From DATHGT01 sp035317605 (GTDB lineage Bacteria; Methylomirabilota; Methylomirabilia; Rokubacteriales; CSP1-6): a stretch of 64,000 nt of DNA. The notes under the pieces were generated by a model that saw only the letters and a program-made list of their open reading frames with translations, did not search any database and was not told the DNA's origin. The DNA is taken from the NCBI GenBank assembly GCA_035317605.1, contig DATHGT010000130.1, positions 1 to 64,000 of the forward strand, given 5' to 3'. A program made the position numbers and the translations under genes. This document shows positions 42,249 through 51,775 of this stretch, in pieces (position 1 is the stretch's first letter; the number at the start of each line of letters is the position of its first letter).

Positions 42249-43310
42249 ATGCTGCCTCTTGATTCTCCGACCGCAACGACGGTCGCGCTCACCGAGCCTC
42301 CCCGCGTTTCAGGCCACCGTCGCCCTCGGATCGTCGCCCTGGGGGGCGGTACCGGGCTCCCCCAGCTGCTGCGTGGTCTCAAGCGCGCGTATTTCGGGAC
42401 GGCCCCTGCCGGTGACCTCATGGCTGACCGTGACCTGTTGACCGCCATTGTGACGGTGACGGACGACGGTGGTAGCTCGGGCCGGTTGCGCCAGCAGTTT
42501 CAGGGCTTCCCGCCGGGTGACATTCGGAACTGCCTGCTCGCGCTGGCTGACGCGGATTCCCGGGTATCAGCGATCTTCGATTTTCGCTTTCCCGGGACGA
42601 GCGATGTGGGGGGGCACAGCCTCGGCAACCTGATCCTGACCGCGCTCGGCGTGATCGAGGACGATTTCCACGCCGGCGTGCAGCATGGCGCCGCGCTCCT
42701 CGGTGTTCGTGGAAAGGTTCTCCCGGCCACGCTCGGGCCGGTCACCTTGAACGCCGAGCTCGATGATGGCTGCTCCGTCCAGGGCGAATCGGCCATCGCC
42801 GGCGACGCGCGCCTCATCCGGCACCTGACCCTCAACCCGGCGAACACCCACGCTCCTGCGGCCGCGATGCGCGCCATCGAGGAGGCCGACCTCGTCGTGC
42901 TGGCCCCTGGCAGTCTTTACACGAGCCTGATCGCCGTGCTCCTCGTCAAGGACATCGCGGACACGCTCGCCCGTGCCCGAGTACCGACGATCCTCGTCAT
43001 GAACCTCATGACCCAGCCCGGTGAGACGGACGGCTATACGGCTGCCGATCACGTCGTCGCAATCAGGAAACATGCGCCGGCCGTCCGCATTCGTGACATC
43101 CTGCTGCATCCGCAACCTCTGCCGTTGAACATCGCGCGCGACTATGCGTCTCGGGGATCTAAGCCCGTGTCTCTGGACCGACGGCTCCTGACCGCGCTCG
43201 GCTATCGCACCGTGGAGCGCGATCTTCTGGGGGCGGGACCCAAGATTCGCCACGACCCGGACAAACTCGCGAAGGCCATCATCGAGTGCGCCAAGGAGCC
43301 ATTGGTATGA
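42249..43310 (+). CDS. yvcK: YvcK/CofD-family protein
   Basis: 353 residues. It has RIVALGGGTGLPQLLRGL, LTAIVTVTDDGGSSGRLR and PPGDIRNCLLAL, then VGGHSLGNLILTAL, VVLAPGSLYTSLIAVLLV and NLMTQPGETDGYTAADHV. These are the landmarks of the YvcK branch ('gluconeogenesis factor'), which binds UDP-sugars such as UDP-GlcNAc and affects cell-wall metabolism. It is normally encoded with rapZ and whiA. Here it sits between the sugar transferase and wecC genes, which suggests that it monitors or tunes the UDP-sugar supply of the glycan pathway (inference). Confidence 0.9.
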   Translation: MLPLDSPTATTVALTEPPRVSGHRRPRIVALGGGTGLPQLLRGLKRAYFGTAPAGDLMADRDLLTAIVTVTDDGGSSGRLRQQFQGFPPGDIRNCLLALADADSRVSAIFDFRFPGTSDVGGHSLGNLILTALGVIEDDFHAGVQHGAALLGVRGKVLPATLGPVTLNAELDDGCSVQGESAIAGDARLIRHLTLNPANTHAPAAAMRAIEEADLVVLAPGSLYTSLIAVLLVKDIADTLARARVPTILVMNLMTQPGETDGYTAADHVVAIRKHAPAVRIRDILLHPQPLPLNIARDYASRGSKPVSLDRRLLTALGYRTVERDLLGAGPKIRHDPDKLAKAIIECAKEPLV

Positions 43311-44617
43311 CCGCTTCGACACTCACCGATCGCGTCCGCACGACCACGGCACACATCGCGGTCATCGGCCAGGGCTACGTCGGTCTCCCGCTCGCCGTCG
43401 AGTTCGCGCGGGCCGGATTCACCGTAACCGGCATCGACACCGACCTGGATCGCATCACCCGTCTCAACACCGGAAGTTCGTACATCCCGGATGTCGACAG
43501 CGGGGTTCTGAGGGGACTCGTCGCCGAGGGGCGCTATTCAGCGACTGAAGATCCGAACGTCCTGGGGGCGGCGGATGTCGTCATCATCTGCGTCCCCACG
43601 CCGCTCCGGAAATCGAAGGACCCCGATATCTCGTTCGTCATGGCCTCCGCCGAGCAAGTAGCTGAGCGGTTGCGGGCCGGCCAGCTCGTCGTGCTCGAGT
43701 CGACGACCTATCCAGGGACGACGGAGGAATTGTTGCTCCCTCGGTTCGAAGCCACGGGCCTGCGTGCCGGGCAAGACTTCTACCTGGCCTTCTCGCCCGA
43801 GCGCATCGATCCTGCCAACCCCACGTTCACCGTACGCGACATCCCGAAAATCGTCGGGGGAGTCACGCCCGCGTGCAGCGACATGGCGGCCCTGCTCTAC
43901 GGCCATATCGTGCCGCGGGTCCTGCGTGTCTCGAGCGCGCGCGCCGCGGAGCTCGCCAAGCTCTACGAGAATATCTTCCGCAATGTGAACATTGCCCTCG
44001 CCAACGAGTTCGCATTGATGTGCAGCCGACTGGGTGTCAGCTCGAAGGAGGTCATCGACGCCGCCGCCTCGAAGCCGTTCGGGTTCATGGCCTTCTATCC
44101 CGGGCCCGGCATCGGGGGCCACTGCATTCCGGTCGACCCGCTCTACCTGACGTGGAAGATGCGGCTCAACGGATACGAGCCACGGATGATCCACGTCGCC
44201 GACGAGATCAACCGATCGATGCCTGCACACGTGGTCGACCTCGTGGCCGAGGCGCTGAACGGACGGCGGCAAAGCCTCAACGGCGCTCGTGTCCTCGTCC
44301 TCGGCGTGGCCTACAAGCGTGGCGTCGGCGACACCCGCGAATCGCCGGCGATCGACGTCATCGAACGCCTACATGCCAAGGGCGCCGAGGTCGCGTACGC
44401 CGATCCGTACGTACCGTCGATCGCGATCGGCTCATCCCTCTTGAAGTCCGTGGACCTCGACCAGGCCACGCTCGCGGGCGCCGACTGCGTCCTGATCCTC
44501 ACCGATCACCCGCAGTTCCCCTACGAGCGCGTGGTCCGCGAGGCTGCCCTCGTCGTCGACCCCCGCAACGCCACGTTCGGGATCCCGGCTCCTCAGGGCC
44601 GAATCGTTCGTCTGTGA
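43307..44617 (+). CDS. wecC: UDP-N-acetyl-hexosamine dehydrogenase (WecC-like)
   Basis: 436 residues. ATG 43307 has AAGGAG 8 nt upstream and overlaps yvcK as ATGA. The NAD motif is IAVIGQGYVGLPLAVEFA, with LESTTYPGTTEE and the catalytic Cys273 in GGHCIPVDP. The C-terminal domain has VLVLGVAYKRGVGDTRESPA. It oxidises C6 of a UDP-N-acetylhexosamine to the uronic acid with two NAD+. With WecB directly downstream it should give UDP-ManNAcA or a related sugar. Confidence 0.93.
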   Translation: MTASTLTDRVRTTTAHIAVIGQGYVGLPLAVEFARAGFTVTGIDTDLDRITRLNTGSSYIPDVDSGVLRGLVAEGRYSATEDPNVLGAADVVIICVPTPLRKSKDPDISFVMASAEQVAERLRAGQLVVLESTTYPGTTEELLLPRFEATGLRAGQDFYLAFSPERIDPANPTFTVRDIPKIVGGVTPACSDMAALLYGHIVPRVLRVSSARAAELAKLYENIFRNVNIALANEFALMCSRLGVSSKEVIDAAASKPFGFMAFYPGPGIGGHCIPVDPLYLTWKMRLNGYEPRMIHVADEINRSMPAHVVDLVAEALNGRRQSLNGARVLVLGVAYKRGVGDTRESPAIDVIERLHAKGAEVAYADPYVPSIAIGSSLLKSVDLDQATLAGADCVLILTDHPQFPYERVVREAALVVDPRNATFGIPAPQGRIVRL

Positions 44618-45717
44618 AGATCGTCAACGTCGTCGGCGCCCGACCGAACTTCGTGAAGATCGCCCCTTTGATCACGGCAATGCGTCACCACGCCGACATC
44701 GAAGCCTCGCTCGTCCACACCGGTCAGCACTACGACACCGCGATGTCGGCGCGGTTCTTCGAAGAGCTCGACATCCCGTCGCCCGACGTGAACCTGAAGG
44801 TCGGATCGGGCTCCCACGCCGCGCAGACGGCCGAGGTGATGAAACGTATCGAGCCGGTGCTCCAGGCGCTCAAGCCCGACGTCGTCGTGGTCGTGGGCGA
44901 CGTCAACTCCACCCTGGCCGCCGCGCTCACGGCCGTCAAGCTCGGGGTCGCCGTCGCCCACGTCGAGGCCGGTCTGCGGAGCTTCGACCGGACGATGCCC
45001 GAGGAGATCAATCGCGTGCTCACCGATGCGATCTCCACCCTTCTCTTCGTGACCGAGGAGAGCGGGCGGATGAATCTCCTCCGGGAAGGCGTGACATCGG
45101 AGCGGATCCATTTGGTCGGTAACGTGATGATCGACGCGCTGGAATCGTCGCGGGCGCGGTGGCAATCGTCGGACATCGGTCGCCGTCTGGGGTTGCCGCC
45201 GGATGCGCCCTACGCCGTGCTCACGTTGCACCGGCCATCGAACACCGACGACCTCGCTCGTCTCGACGGGTTGCTCGACGCGCTCGATCGCGTCGCGTGC
45301 CATCTACCCGTCATCTTTCCCCTCCATCCCCGCACCCGACAGCAACTGGAGCGCCACTGTCTGGGCCCGGGCGATCGAGGCGAGGGAGGCGTTCGCTACG
45401 TGGATCCGCTCGGCTATCTCGACTTCCTCGCGCTGATGAGCCGCGCGCGGCTCGTGCTGACCGATTCGGGCGGCATACAGGAAGAAACGACCATCCTCGG
45501 CGTGCCGTGCCTCACGCTTCGCGAAAACACCGAGCGTCCCGTGACGATCTCGCACGGGACCAATCGGATCGTCGGGACCGATCCCGCGACCGTGGAGGAA
45601 GCGACCCTGGCGGCGCTTCGCACGCCGGGGGAGACGCGGCCACGGCCGCCCCTCTGGGACGGCAGGGCGGCGGCCAGGATCGTCGATGTTCTCGTTCGCG
45701 CACAATCTGCATGGTGA
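44614..45717 (+). CDS. wecB: UDP-N-acetylglucosamine 2-epimerase (WecB-like)
   Basis: 367 residues from GTG 44614 (GTGA overlap with wecC). It begins VKIVNVVGARPNFVKIAPLI. It has LVHTGQHYD, VVVVGDVNSTLAAAL, HVEAGLRSFDRTMPEEINR and, near the end, TDSGGIQEETTILGVPCLTLRENTERPVT. These are the complete landmarks of the non-hydrolysing epimerase, which makes UDP-ManNAc from UDP-GlcNAc. Confidence 0.95.
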   Translation: MKIVNVVGARPNFVKIAPLITAMRHHADIEASLVHTGQHYDTAMSARFFEELDIPSPDVNLKVGSGSHAAQTAEVMKRIEPVLQALKPDVVVVVGDVNSTLAAALTAVKLGVAVAHVEAGLRSFDRTMPEEINRVLTDAISTLLFVTEESGRMNLLREGVTSERIHLVGNVMIDALESSRARWQSSDIGRRLGLPPDAPYAVLTLHRPSNTDDLARLDGLLDALDRVACHLPVIFPLHPRTRQQLERHCLGPGDRGEGGVRYVDPLGYLDFLALMSRARLVLTDSGGIQEETTILGVPCLTLRENTERPVTISHGTNRIVGTDPATVEEATLAALRTPGETRPRPPLWDGRAAARIVDVLVRAQSAW

Positions 45718-46829
45718 TTCTGGCCTGCATGGACAGCGTGCGGGTCAGTGGCCCCGCCCGCCAGTTGCTGAGCCTGGCGACGTCGGGACCCGGCGCCGGC
45801 TTCGAGGTCCGTCTCGGGCTGTTTTGCCGAGGGACATCGAGGACACCGCTCGTCGAGGGCGCGACGGCGCTCGGCCTCGACGTGCGCATTCTGCCGAGCC
45901 GGTGGCCAGCGGATCCTGCCGCCGTAGTCGCGCTGGCGCGACTGGCCCGAGAACAGGACGTCGCCGTCCTGCAAACGCACGGTTACAAAGCCAACGTGTT
46001 CGCCTGGCTGGCGCGACGCTCCATCCGGCGGCCCTGGATAGCGTTTCTCCACGGTGTGACGACCGAGAGCCGGCGGGCGGGGCTTTACTACGCGCTCGAA
46101 CGGCTCGCCGTCCGCCAGGCCGATCGGGTTGTCGTGATGTCGGAGCGGATGCGACGTGAGTATGAGGCCGCCGGCGTCGGAGCGTCCCGCCTCCGCGTAG
46201 TCCATAACGCCATCCTCCCGGGTGTCACCGTCCCGCGCCCCCAGGACACCGCCGAACGGGGGCCGGCGCTCAGCGTCGTCGGGCGCCTCAGCGCGGAAAA
46301 GGGAGTCGACGTCGCGCTCGAGGCAATGGCCGTCATCGCGGCCCAACATCCGACGGCTCGACTCCACATCGCCGGAGACGGCCCCGATCGAGCGAGCCTG
46401 ACCCGACTCGCCAGTCGGCTCGGAATCGGTGATTGCGTCGTTTGGCACGGCCACGTGGAGGACGTCGCATCGATCTATCGACAGTCGACGCTGCTGATCA
46501 TTCCCTCTCGCAGTGAGGGGTTGCCGAATGTCGCGTTGGAGGCGATGGCCGCCGGTGTCCCAGTGGTGGCCACAGATGTTGGCGGCCTCGGTGAGCTGAT
46601 CACCAGCGGGCAGACGGGCGTTCTCATACCGCCGGAAGACCCTTCAGCCCTGGCACGGGCGATCCGACAACTCCTCGATCGGGCCGACGAACGGCGCCGC
46701 CTGGCGTCGGCCGCGCACGCATACGCCATCGAGCGTTTCTCGCTGACCGCGCGCGTAGCGGCCTTTCACGGGTTGTATACGGAACTCCTCCTCCCGTCCC
46801 CGGATGGCGCCGCGCGGGCGAGCCAATGA
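45711..46829 (+). CDS. GT4 glycosyltransferase
   Basis: 372 residues from ATG 45711, overlapping wecB by 7 nt. The acceptor domain begins MVILACMDSVRVSGPARQLL. LQTHGYKANVFAWLARR is a common GT4 segment. The donor domain has LSVVGRLSAEKGVDVALEAM, LHIAGDGPDRASL and PSRSEGLPNVALEAMAAGVPVVATDVGG with both glutamates. It acts on the repeat unit of the rightward block. Confidence 0.88.
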   Translation: MVILACMDSVRVSGPARQLLSLATSGPGAGFEVRLGLFCRGTSRTPLVEGATALGLDVRILPSRWPADPAAVVALARLAREQDVAVLQTHGYKANVFAWLARRSIRRPWIAFLHGVTTESRRAGLYYALERLAVRQADRVVVMSERMRREYEAAGVGASRLRVVHNAILPGVTVPRPQDTAERGPALSVVGRLSAEKGVDVALEAMAVIAAQHPTARLHIAGDGPDRASLTRLASRLGIGDCVVWHGHVEDVASIYRQSTLLIIPSRSEGLPNVALEAMAAGVPVVATDVGGLGELITSGQTGVLIPPEDPSALARAIRQLLDRADERRRLASAAHAYAIERFSLTARVAAFHGLYTELLLPSPDGAARASQ

Positions 46830-48055
46830 AGATCCTCTTCGCGAGTGCCCGGCTGCCGTTTCCGCTCGACACGGGCGCAAAGATACGGACGTTCCATCTA
46901 CTCTCCGCAGCCGCCGCCGAGCACGAGGTGGTCCTGGTCGCTCCGGCGTCAACCGGTGAGCGCCACGCGGTGACCTCGCTGCGAGAGCGGCTTCCCGACG
47001 TGATGTTCGATATCGTTGACGTCCCGGCTCCGAATCGTTCCATTGGATCACTGGCGCTCGCGGCCTGTCGCAATGTGTTCGATCCGCTACCCCTCACTTG
47101 GATGCGGTATCAATGGCCCGCTCTGCGTCGCCGTCTGATGGAGCACGGTTGTTCGCACGCCTGCGACCTCTTGCACTGCGACCACGTCCAAATCGCCCCA
47201 CTGGCGCTGAACACGATGATTCCGTGCCGGGTGATCAACGTGCACAACATCGAGAGCGGGCTCATCCAGAGCGTGGCGCGGACGATGCGCCGCCCCGAGA
47301 TGCGACTGGCTTTCGCGTGGCAGGCCGCGAAGGTGGTGCGAGCGGAACGCCGCATTTATCCACAATTCGACCGGGCGGTAACCTGTTCCGCGATCGATGG
47401 CGAGCGTCTGCAGGCGCTCGCCCCGGACACGCCGGTCACCGTGGTGCCCAATGGGGTGGACCACCGGTACTTTGCGCCACGCGCCGTCCCGGAAGAACCT
47501 GCGACCTTGGTGTTCACGGGTTCGATGGACTGGGCGCCGAATCTCGACGCCGTACGCTACTTTGTTCGCGAGATCTTGCCCCGCGTCCGCTCGCTATGGC
47601 CCCAATTGCGGTTCGTCGTGGTCGGCCGAAATGCGCCGACCGACGCCGTACCGTCCCGGACCCCGGGCGTCAAGATCACAGGTACCGTGCCTGACGTCCG
47701 TCCGCTGATCGCATCGGCGACCGCGGTAGTGGTTCCGCTTCGGGCCGGTGGCGGAACGCGTTTGAAGATTCTCGAGGCGTGGGCGATGCGCAAGGCCGTC
47801 GTCTCGACCTCGCTCGGGGCAGAGGGCCTGCGCGTTTCGGACGGGAACAACATCCTCCTCGCCGATTCCCCGAGCGATTTCGCTGCCCGGATCGATCGCC
47901 TCCTCGGCGACGCGGCGCTGCGTGCCCGCATCGCCGACGGCGGTTACCAGACAGCCCAGTCCCGGTACGACTGGTCGCGTATCGGAGAGCGCCTGCTGAC
48001 GGCGTATGACGAGGCGATCGCGGGTACGGGATCGCGCACCCAGAGTCGATCCTGA
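46826..48055 (+). CDS. GT4 glycosyltransferase, XrtA-cluster type (TIGR03087-like)
   Basis: 409 residues. It starts MKILFASARLPFPLDTGAKIRTFHLLSAAA. It has CRVINVHNIESGLIQSVA, LVFTGSMDWAPNLDAVRYFV and VVPLRAGGGTRLKILEAWAMRKAVV with GAEGL. This is close to the glycosyltransferase family repeatedly encoded beside exosortase genes. The ATG overlaps the previous stop as ATGA. A related name is 'sugar transferase, PEP-CTERM/EpsH1 system-associated' (recalled, not searched). Confidence 0.87.
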   Translation: MKILFASARLPFPLDTGAKIRTFHLLSAAAAEHEVVLVAPASTGERHAVTSLRERLPDVMFDIVDVPAPNRSIGSLALAACRNVFDPLPLTWMRYQWPALRRRLMEHGCSHACDLLHCDHVQIAPLALNTMIPCRVINVHNIESGLIQSVARTMRRPEMRLAFAWQAAKVVRAERRIYPQFDRAVTCSAIDGERLQALAPDTPVTVVPNGVDHRYFAPRAVPEEPATLVFTGSMDWAPNLDAVRYFVREILPRVRSLWPQLRFVVVGRNAPTDAVPSRTPGVKITGTVPDVRPLIASATAVVVPLRAGGGTRLKILEAWAMRKAVVSTSLGAEGLRVSDGNNILLADSPSDFAARIDRLLGDAALRARIADGGYQTAQSRYDWSRIGERLLTAYDEAIAGTGSRTQSRS

Positions 48056-49359
48056 TGGCGCGCGTTCTTCTCGTCAGCTATCACTATCCGCCGACATCCG
48101 CCGTCGGTGCGCTCCGGGTGGCGAAGTTCGCCAAGTACCTTCCCGAGTTTGGGTGGGATCCGGTCGTGCTGAGCGCCGAGACGCGAGAAAACGCGCCGGC
48201 CACTGCCAGCGAAGGGATCGCGCCAGTCGTCCGCGCCCCGGTGTGGCCAGGCCCCGGTTCAGTGTATCGCTTAATACAACGCCTACGCCCCCGTCGCGGC
48301 GACCGCCACGTTGACCTGACTTTCGAACAGAAGGACACGATTCGTCCTGGCCTCAGGGCAACACTCAAGCGCACTCTCGTGTCGCTGCAGTCGTGGCCGG
48401 ATGGAGCTTTCGGATGGTGGGCCCCGGGCGTTCTCGCTGCTCGCAAGCTCATGGGAGAGGGCGGCTATTCCGCCATCGTGACCACGGGTCCTCCGCATAC
48501 CGCCCATCTCATCGGACTGGCCTTGCGCCGCTCCGGGGTCAGGTGGATCGCGGACTTTCGGGACCCGTGGGTGAACAATCCGGGCAAGTCTCGTTCGATC
48601 CGCAGCACGCTCTCCGATACTTTCGACCGCCGCGCTGAGGCGGCGGTCGTTAAGCGTGCGGATGCTGTCCTCTCGACCACCGCCCAGCTGCGCCGACAGT
48701 TCTTGGACCGTTATCCTGGCAGAGCAACGCGGTTTCATACCGTCATCAATGGCGTCGACTACGACGACTTCACGGGCGTCCGGAACCACGCAAATTTGAA
48801 GTTCACCATCGCCCACTTCGGCACGATGTACTATAAGCGCTCGCCAGATCCCCTCTTCGCGGCCGCTCGCTTTCTTGTTGATGCCGGCGTGCTGCCTCGC
48901 GAGACGGTCGCACTCGTGTTCGCGGGTTGCACCGAAGACGGTATCGATCTACAGGCAGCAGCCCGACGGCACGGTGTCTCGGAACTGCTTGAGATGGTCG
49001 GGCTCGTGTCCCGGCCGCGGGCGCTTGAGATGATGGTCAACGCCGGTGCGCTGCTACTGTTCGCGCAGGATCAGCCACTCCAGATTCCAGCGAAGGCGTA
49101 CGAATACATCGCGTCCGGCAGACCGATCATCGCGGTGACCGGCGAGGGAGCGACGGCCGATCTGATCCGCCGGACCGGCGCGGGCACCGTGGTCGGAGGG
49201 GACGACGCCGAAGCGCTGCGGGCGGCGATTCTCGACGCCTACAACGCGTGGAAGCGGCAGCCTTTCGACGGCCCGTCGCAGAGGCCGCGCGACCCACACC
49301 TCGACCGGCGTCGGCTGACTGGGCAGCTCGCCGCGCTGCTCTGCGGAGACGCATGCTGA
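48055..49359 (+). CDS. GT4-like glycosyltransferase
   Basis: 434 residues. It has RVLLVSYHYPPTSAVGALRVAKFAKYLPEFG, ADFRDPWVNNPGKSRSI and FTIAHFGTMYYKRSPDPLFAAARFL, then the donor-side KAYEYIASGRPIIAVTGEG. The D-F-R-D-P-W segment is typical of GT4 enzymes acting on amino-sugar acceptors (WbuB/FucNAc-type). The ATG shares one base with the previous stop (TGATG). Confidence 0.85.
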   Translation: MARVLLVSYHYPPTSAVGALRVAKFAKYLPEFGWDPVVLSAETRENAPATASEGIAPVVRAPVWPGPGSVYRLIQRLRPRRGDRHVDLTFEQKDTIRPGLRATLKRTLVSLQSWPDGAFGWWAPGVLAARKLMGEGGYSAIVTTGPPHTAHLIGLALRRSGVRWIADFRDPWVNNPGKSRSIRSTLSDTFDRRAEAAVVKRADAVLSTTAQLRRQFLDRYPGRATRFHTVINGVDYDDFTGVRNHANLKFTIAHFGTMYYKRSPDPLFAAARFLVDAGVLPRETVALVFAGCTEDGIDLQAAARRHGVSELLEMVGLVSRPRALEMMVNAGALLLFAQDQPLQIPAKAYEYIASGRPIIAVTGEGATADLIRRTGAGTVVGGDDAEALRAAILDAYNAWKRQPFDGPSQRPRDPHLDRRRLTGQLAALLCGDAC

Positions 49360-50615
49360 TGGCACAGCTGTCGCTCTATGCCTTCATGCTCGTCTATATC
49401 GGTCGCATACAGGAGCTCGTCGCGTGGCTGGAGCCCCTGAGGATAGTGTTGATCTTCACGCTATTCGCCGTGGTATCGGCCCTGCTCTTGCCGTGTGGAG
49501 AACGCCATCTGATCTGGAGGAAACGAGAGGTTCGTCTCGTGCTCCTGCTCGCTGGGCTGGCAGTGACATCGATGCCGTTTAGCGCGTGGCCGGGGTTTAC
49601 GTACGCGTTCATCATCGGACCTTTCGCGCTGGTCGTGCTATTGTTCCTTCTGATCGTCGCGGTCACGACATCACAACGTATCGCTACGAGTCTTGTCCTG
49701 ACACTCCTGAGCGCGGTCGTCGCCTTGAGCGCGTTCACGTTGCTCGGCGGTGAAGCGCTCGGCGGATCCGGACGCGCCTATGCCACCAAGACATATGACC
49801 CGAACGACCTTGCGATGGTCATCGATTGCGCTTTGCCATTCGCAGTGCTTGGTGCCTTCTCGCTCAGGGGACCGGGCCGTCTGGTCGCCGGAGCGGCCAC
49901 GGTCTTCGGAGTCGTGGCGGTCGTCAAGACCATTTCGAGGGGCGGTTTCATTGGCCTCGTTCTGGTGGGTGTCTTACTTGTTTTCCGCTGGCGATCGGTA
50001 AGCCTCATCCGGCGCCTGACCGTATTGCTGGCCTGCGCCGTGATCCTGTCGGTGTCGGTGCCGTCTAACTACTGGTACTCCATCGGAACCGTCTTCAATC
50101 TTAACCCGTCGGACGACGACAGCTATCTTGAGAGCGGAATCCGGGGGCGCTCCGACATGTGGATGCAAGGCCTCATCGTCTTTTCGCAGCATCCGATTCT
50201 GGGCGTCGGCGCGGGCGCATTCGAGATCGCCGAAGGGCTCTCCCACGGAGGCGCGGGCAAGTGGAGCGCCGCCCACAACTCCTTCATTCAGATCGCCAGC
50301 GAGCTCGGAATCGTCGGGTTTGCAGTGTTCGCGGCGCTCATCGTTCTGAGCGTTCGCAATGCACGGGCCGTCGCGCGCGCTGCCCGTGCCCGCGTGGAGC
50401 TAGCGCCGATCGAGTGGATCGCCACAGCGGTCGAGATGTCACTGTACACATATATCGTAGTAGGGTTCGCGCTGTCGCAGGCCTATTCTTCTGTGTTGTA
50501 CTTTCTCTTTGGGATGGCGACGGCTTTGCGACTACAGGTCGAGCGAGACGCTGCAATCGTCGCGCCTTCAGCGACGGCCCCGGTCGTCAGAGAGCGGCGG
50601 AGCCAGCGTTCGTGA
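49359..50615 (+). CDS. O-antigen ligase/polymerase-like membrane protein (Wzy_C)
   Basis: About 418 residues and ten to twelve helices. ATG 49359 (TGATG overlap) has GGAG 10 nt upstream; ATG 49353 is two codons earlier with too short a spacer. The large periplasmic loop holds ESGIRGRSDMWMQGLIVFSQHPILGVGAGAF and AAHNSFIQIASELGIVGF, the Wzy_C signature shared by WaaL ligases and EPS polymerases. In this Wzx/Wzy-type block a polymerase role is more likely than lipid A ligation. Confidence 0.87.
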   Translation: MAQLSLYAFMLVYIGRIQELVAWLEPLRIVLIFTLFAVVSALLLPCGERHLIWRKREVRLVLLLAGLAVTSMPFSAWPGFTYAFIIGPFALVVLLFLLIVAVTTSQRIATSLVLTLLSAVVALSAFTLLGGEALGGSGRAYATKTYDPNDLAMVIDCALPFAVLGAFSLRGPGRLVAGAATVFGVVAVVKTISRGGFIGLVLVGVLLVFRWRSVSLIRRLTVLLACAVILSVSVPSNYWYSIGTVFNLNPSDDDSYLESGIRGRSDMWMQGLIVFSQHPILGVGAGAFEIAEGLSHGGAGKWSAAHNSFIQIASELGIVGFAVFAALIVLSVRNARAVARAARARVELAPIEWIATAVEMSLYTYIVVGFALSQAYSSVLYFLFGMATALRLQVERDAAIVAPSATAPVVRERRSQRS

Positions 50616-51775
50616 GTCACCAACTCGCGGCCGCGCCCGTCCACGTTTGGCCGGACATGTCGCCCAGTTCACGAGAACCTTCGACTCACGTGATGCAGGT
50701 CGTCTACGACCTCGTGCCCGGCGGTTCCGAATCGCTCGCGCTGGCCATCGCGCGGGCCGGGACCTCTCGAGGTCTACGGATGTCGGTCTGCGGGCTCGGC
50801 CATCGGCGCACGCTCGCGACGCCGCTGAACACGCCAGGCGTAGCCACCCATTCCATGAATCGTCGATTGGGCCTCCAGCCAACGCTGGTCGGGCGTCTGT
50901 ACCGGCTCTTCCGCCGCGAAGGCGTCACGGTCGTGGTGAGCCACCACCTCGGACAGCTCCTATACGCGGGCCCCGCAGCCCGGCTGGCTGGGGCGCGTCT
51001 CGTTCACGTCGAGCACGAGTTCTATACGCTCCAGCCAGCGTGGGACAGGAGGTTGCTGCAGGCGGCCTCGAAGCTGGTCGAACGTGTCGTAGCCGTCTCC
51101 GACGAAGTCGCCGACTTCCTGGTCGCCCGTGTCGGAGTTCCCCAGCGAAAGGTCGTCGTCATTCGCAACGGCGTCGACGTTGCCCGCTTCGCTCCGTCCG
51201 TGACGTCCGCGCGGCATGAGCTCGGAATCCCTCTCGATGTCCCGGTGCTTGGCACCGTCGGCCGATTGGATCCTGCGAAGGATCAGCTGACCTTGCTGCA
51301 GTCGTTTCGTTTGATTCGTGACGTGGTCCCGTCTATCCATCTGGTCATCGTCGGCGACGGTCCCGCCCGGGCCGAACTGGAACGGTACGTGAACGAGCAC
51401 GGGCTCGACGGCCGTGTTCACCTGCTTGGTGCCCGCTTGGACATTCCGCACCTGCTGCCCGGCATGGACGTCTTCGCGCTCTCGTCCATTCACGAGGGGC
51501 TGCCGCTCGCGATGCTGGAAGCGATGGCGTGCGAGCGTCCCGTCGTCACAACCAACGTCGGCGCGGCCGGCACCGTGATCCGCCGCGCCGGCGCGGGATT
51601 CGTGGTCGAACCGAAGGATCCGGCCGCGCTTGCGCGGAACGTCATCGCGCTGCTGCGTGACCGTCCGCTCGCTCGCCGTCTAGGGGCGATGGGGCGTGCG
51701 GCCGTCGAGACGCAGTACAACCTCGCAACGACGGTCGACTCCTACCTCGCCCTGTGTGGCTTGGGAGACGCCTAG
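50612..51775 (+). CDS. GT4 glycosyltransferase, XrtA-cluster type (TIGR03088-like)
   Basis: 387 residues from GTG 50612 (GTGA overlap); a later start at ATG 50693 (MQVVYDLVPGGSESLAL) is possible. It has VHVEHEFYTLQPAWDRRLL, VLGTVGRLDPAKDQLTLLQSF, LVIVGDGPARAELE and SSIHEGLPLAMLEAMACERPVVTTNVG. The arrangement resembles the second glycosyltransferase commonly encoded beside exosortase A. The stop directly precedes the asparagine synthase ATG. Confidence 0.87.
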   Translation: MSHQLAAAPVHVWPDMSPSSREPSTHVMQVVYDLVPGGSESLALAIARAGTSRGLRMSVCGLGHRRTLATPLNTPGVATHSMNRRLGLQPTLVGRLYRLFRREGVTVVVSHHLGQLLYAGPAARLAGARLVHVEHEFYTLQPAWDRRLLQAASKLVERVVAVSDEVADFLVARVGVPQRKVVVIRNGVDVARFAPSVTSARHELGIPLDVPVLGTVGRLDPAKDQLTLLQSFRLIRDVVPSIHLVIVGDGPARAELERYVNEHGLDGRVHLLGARLDIPHLLPGMDVFALSSIHEGLPLAMLEAMACERPVVTTNVGAAGTVIRRAGAGFVVEPKDPAALARNVIALLRDRPLARRLGAMGRAAVETQYNLATTVDSYLALCGLGDA

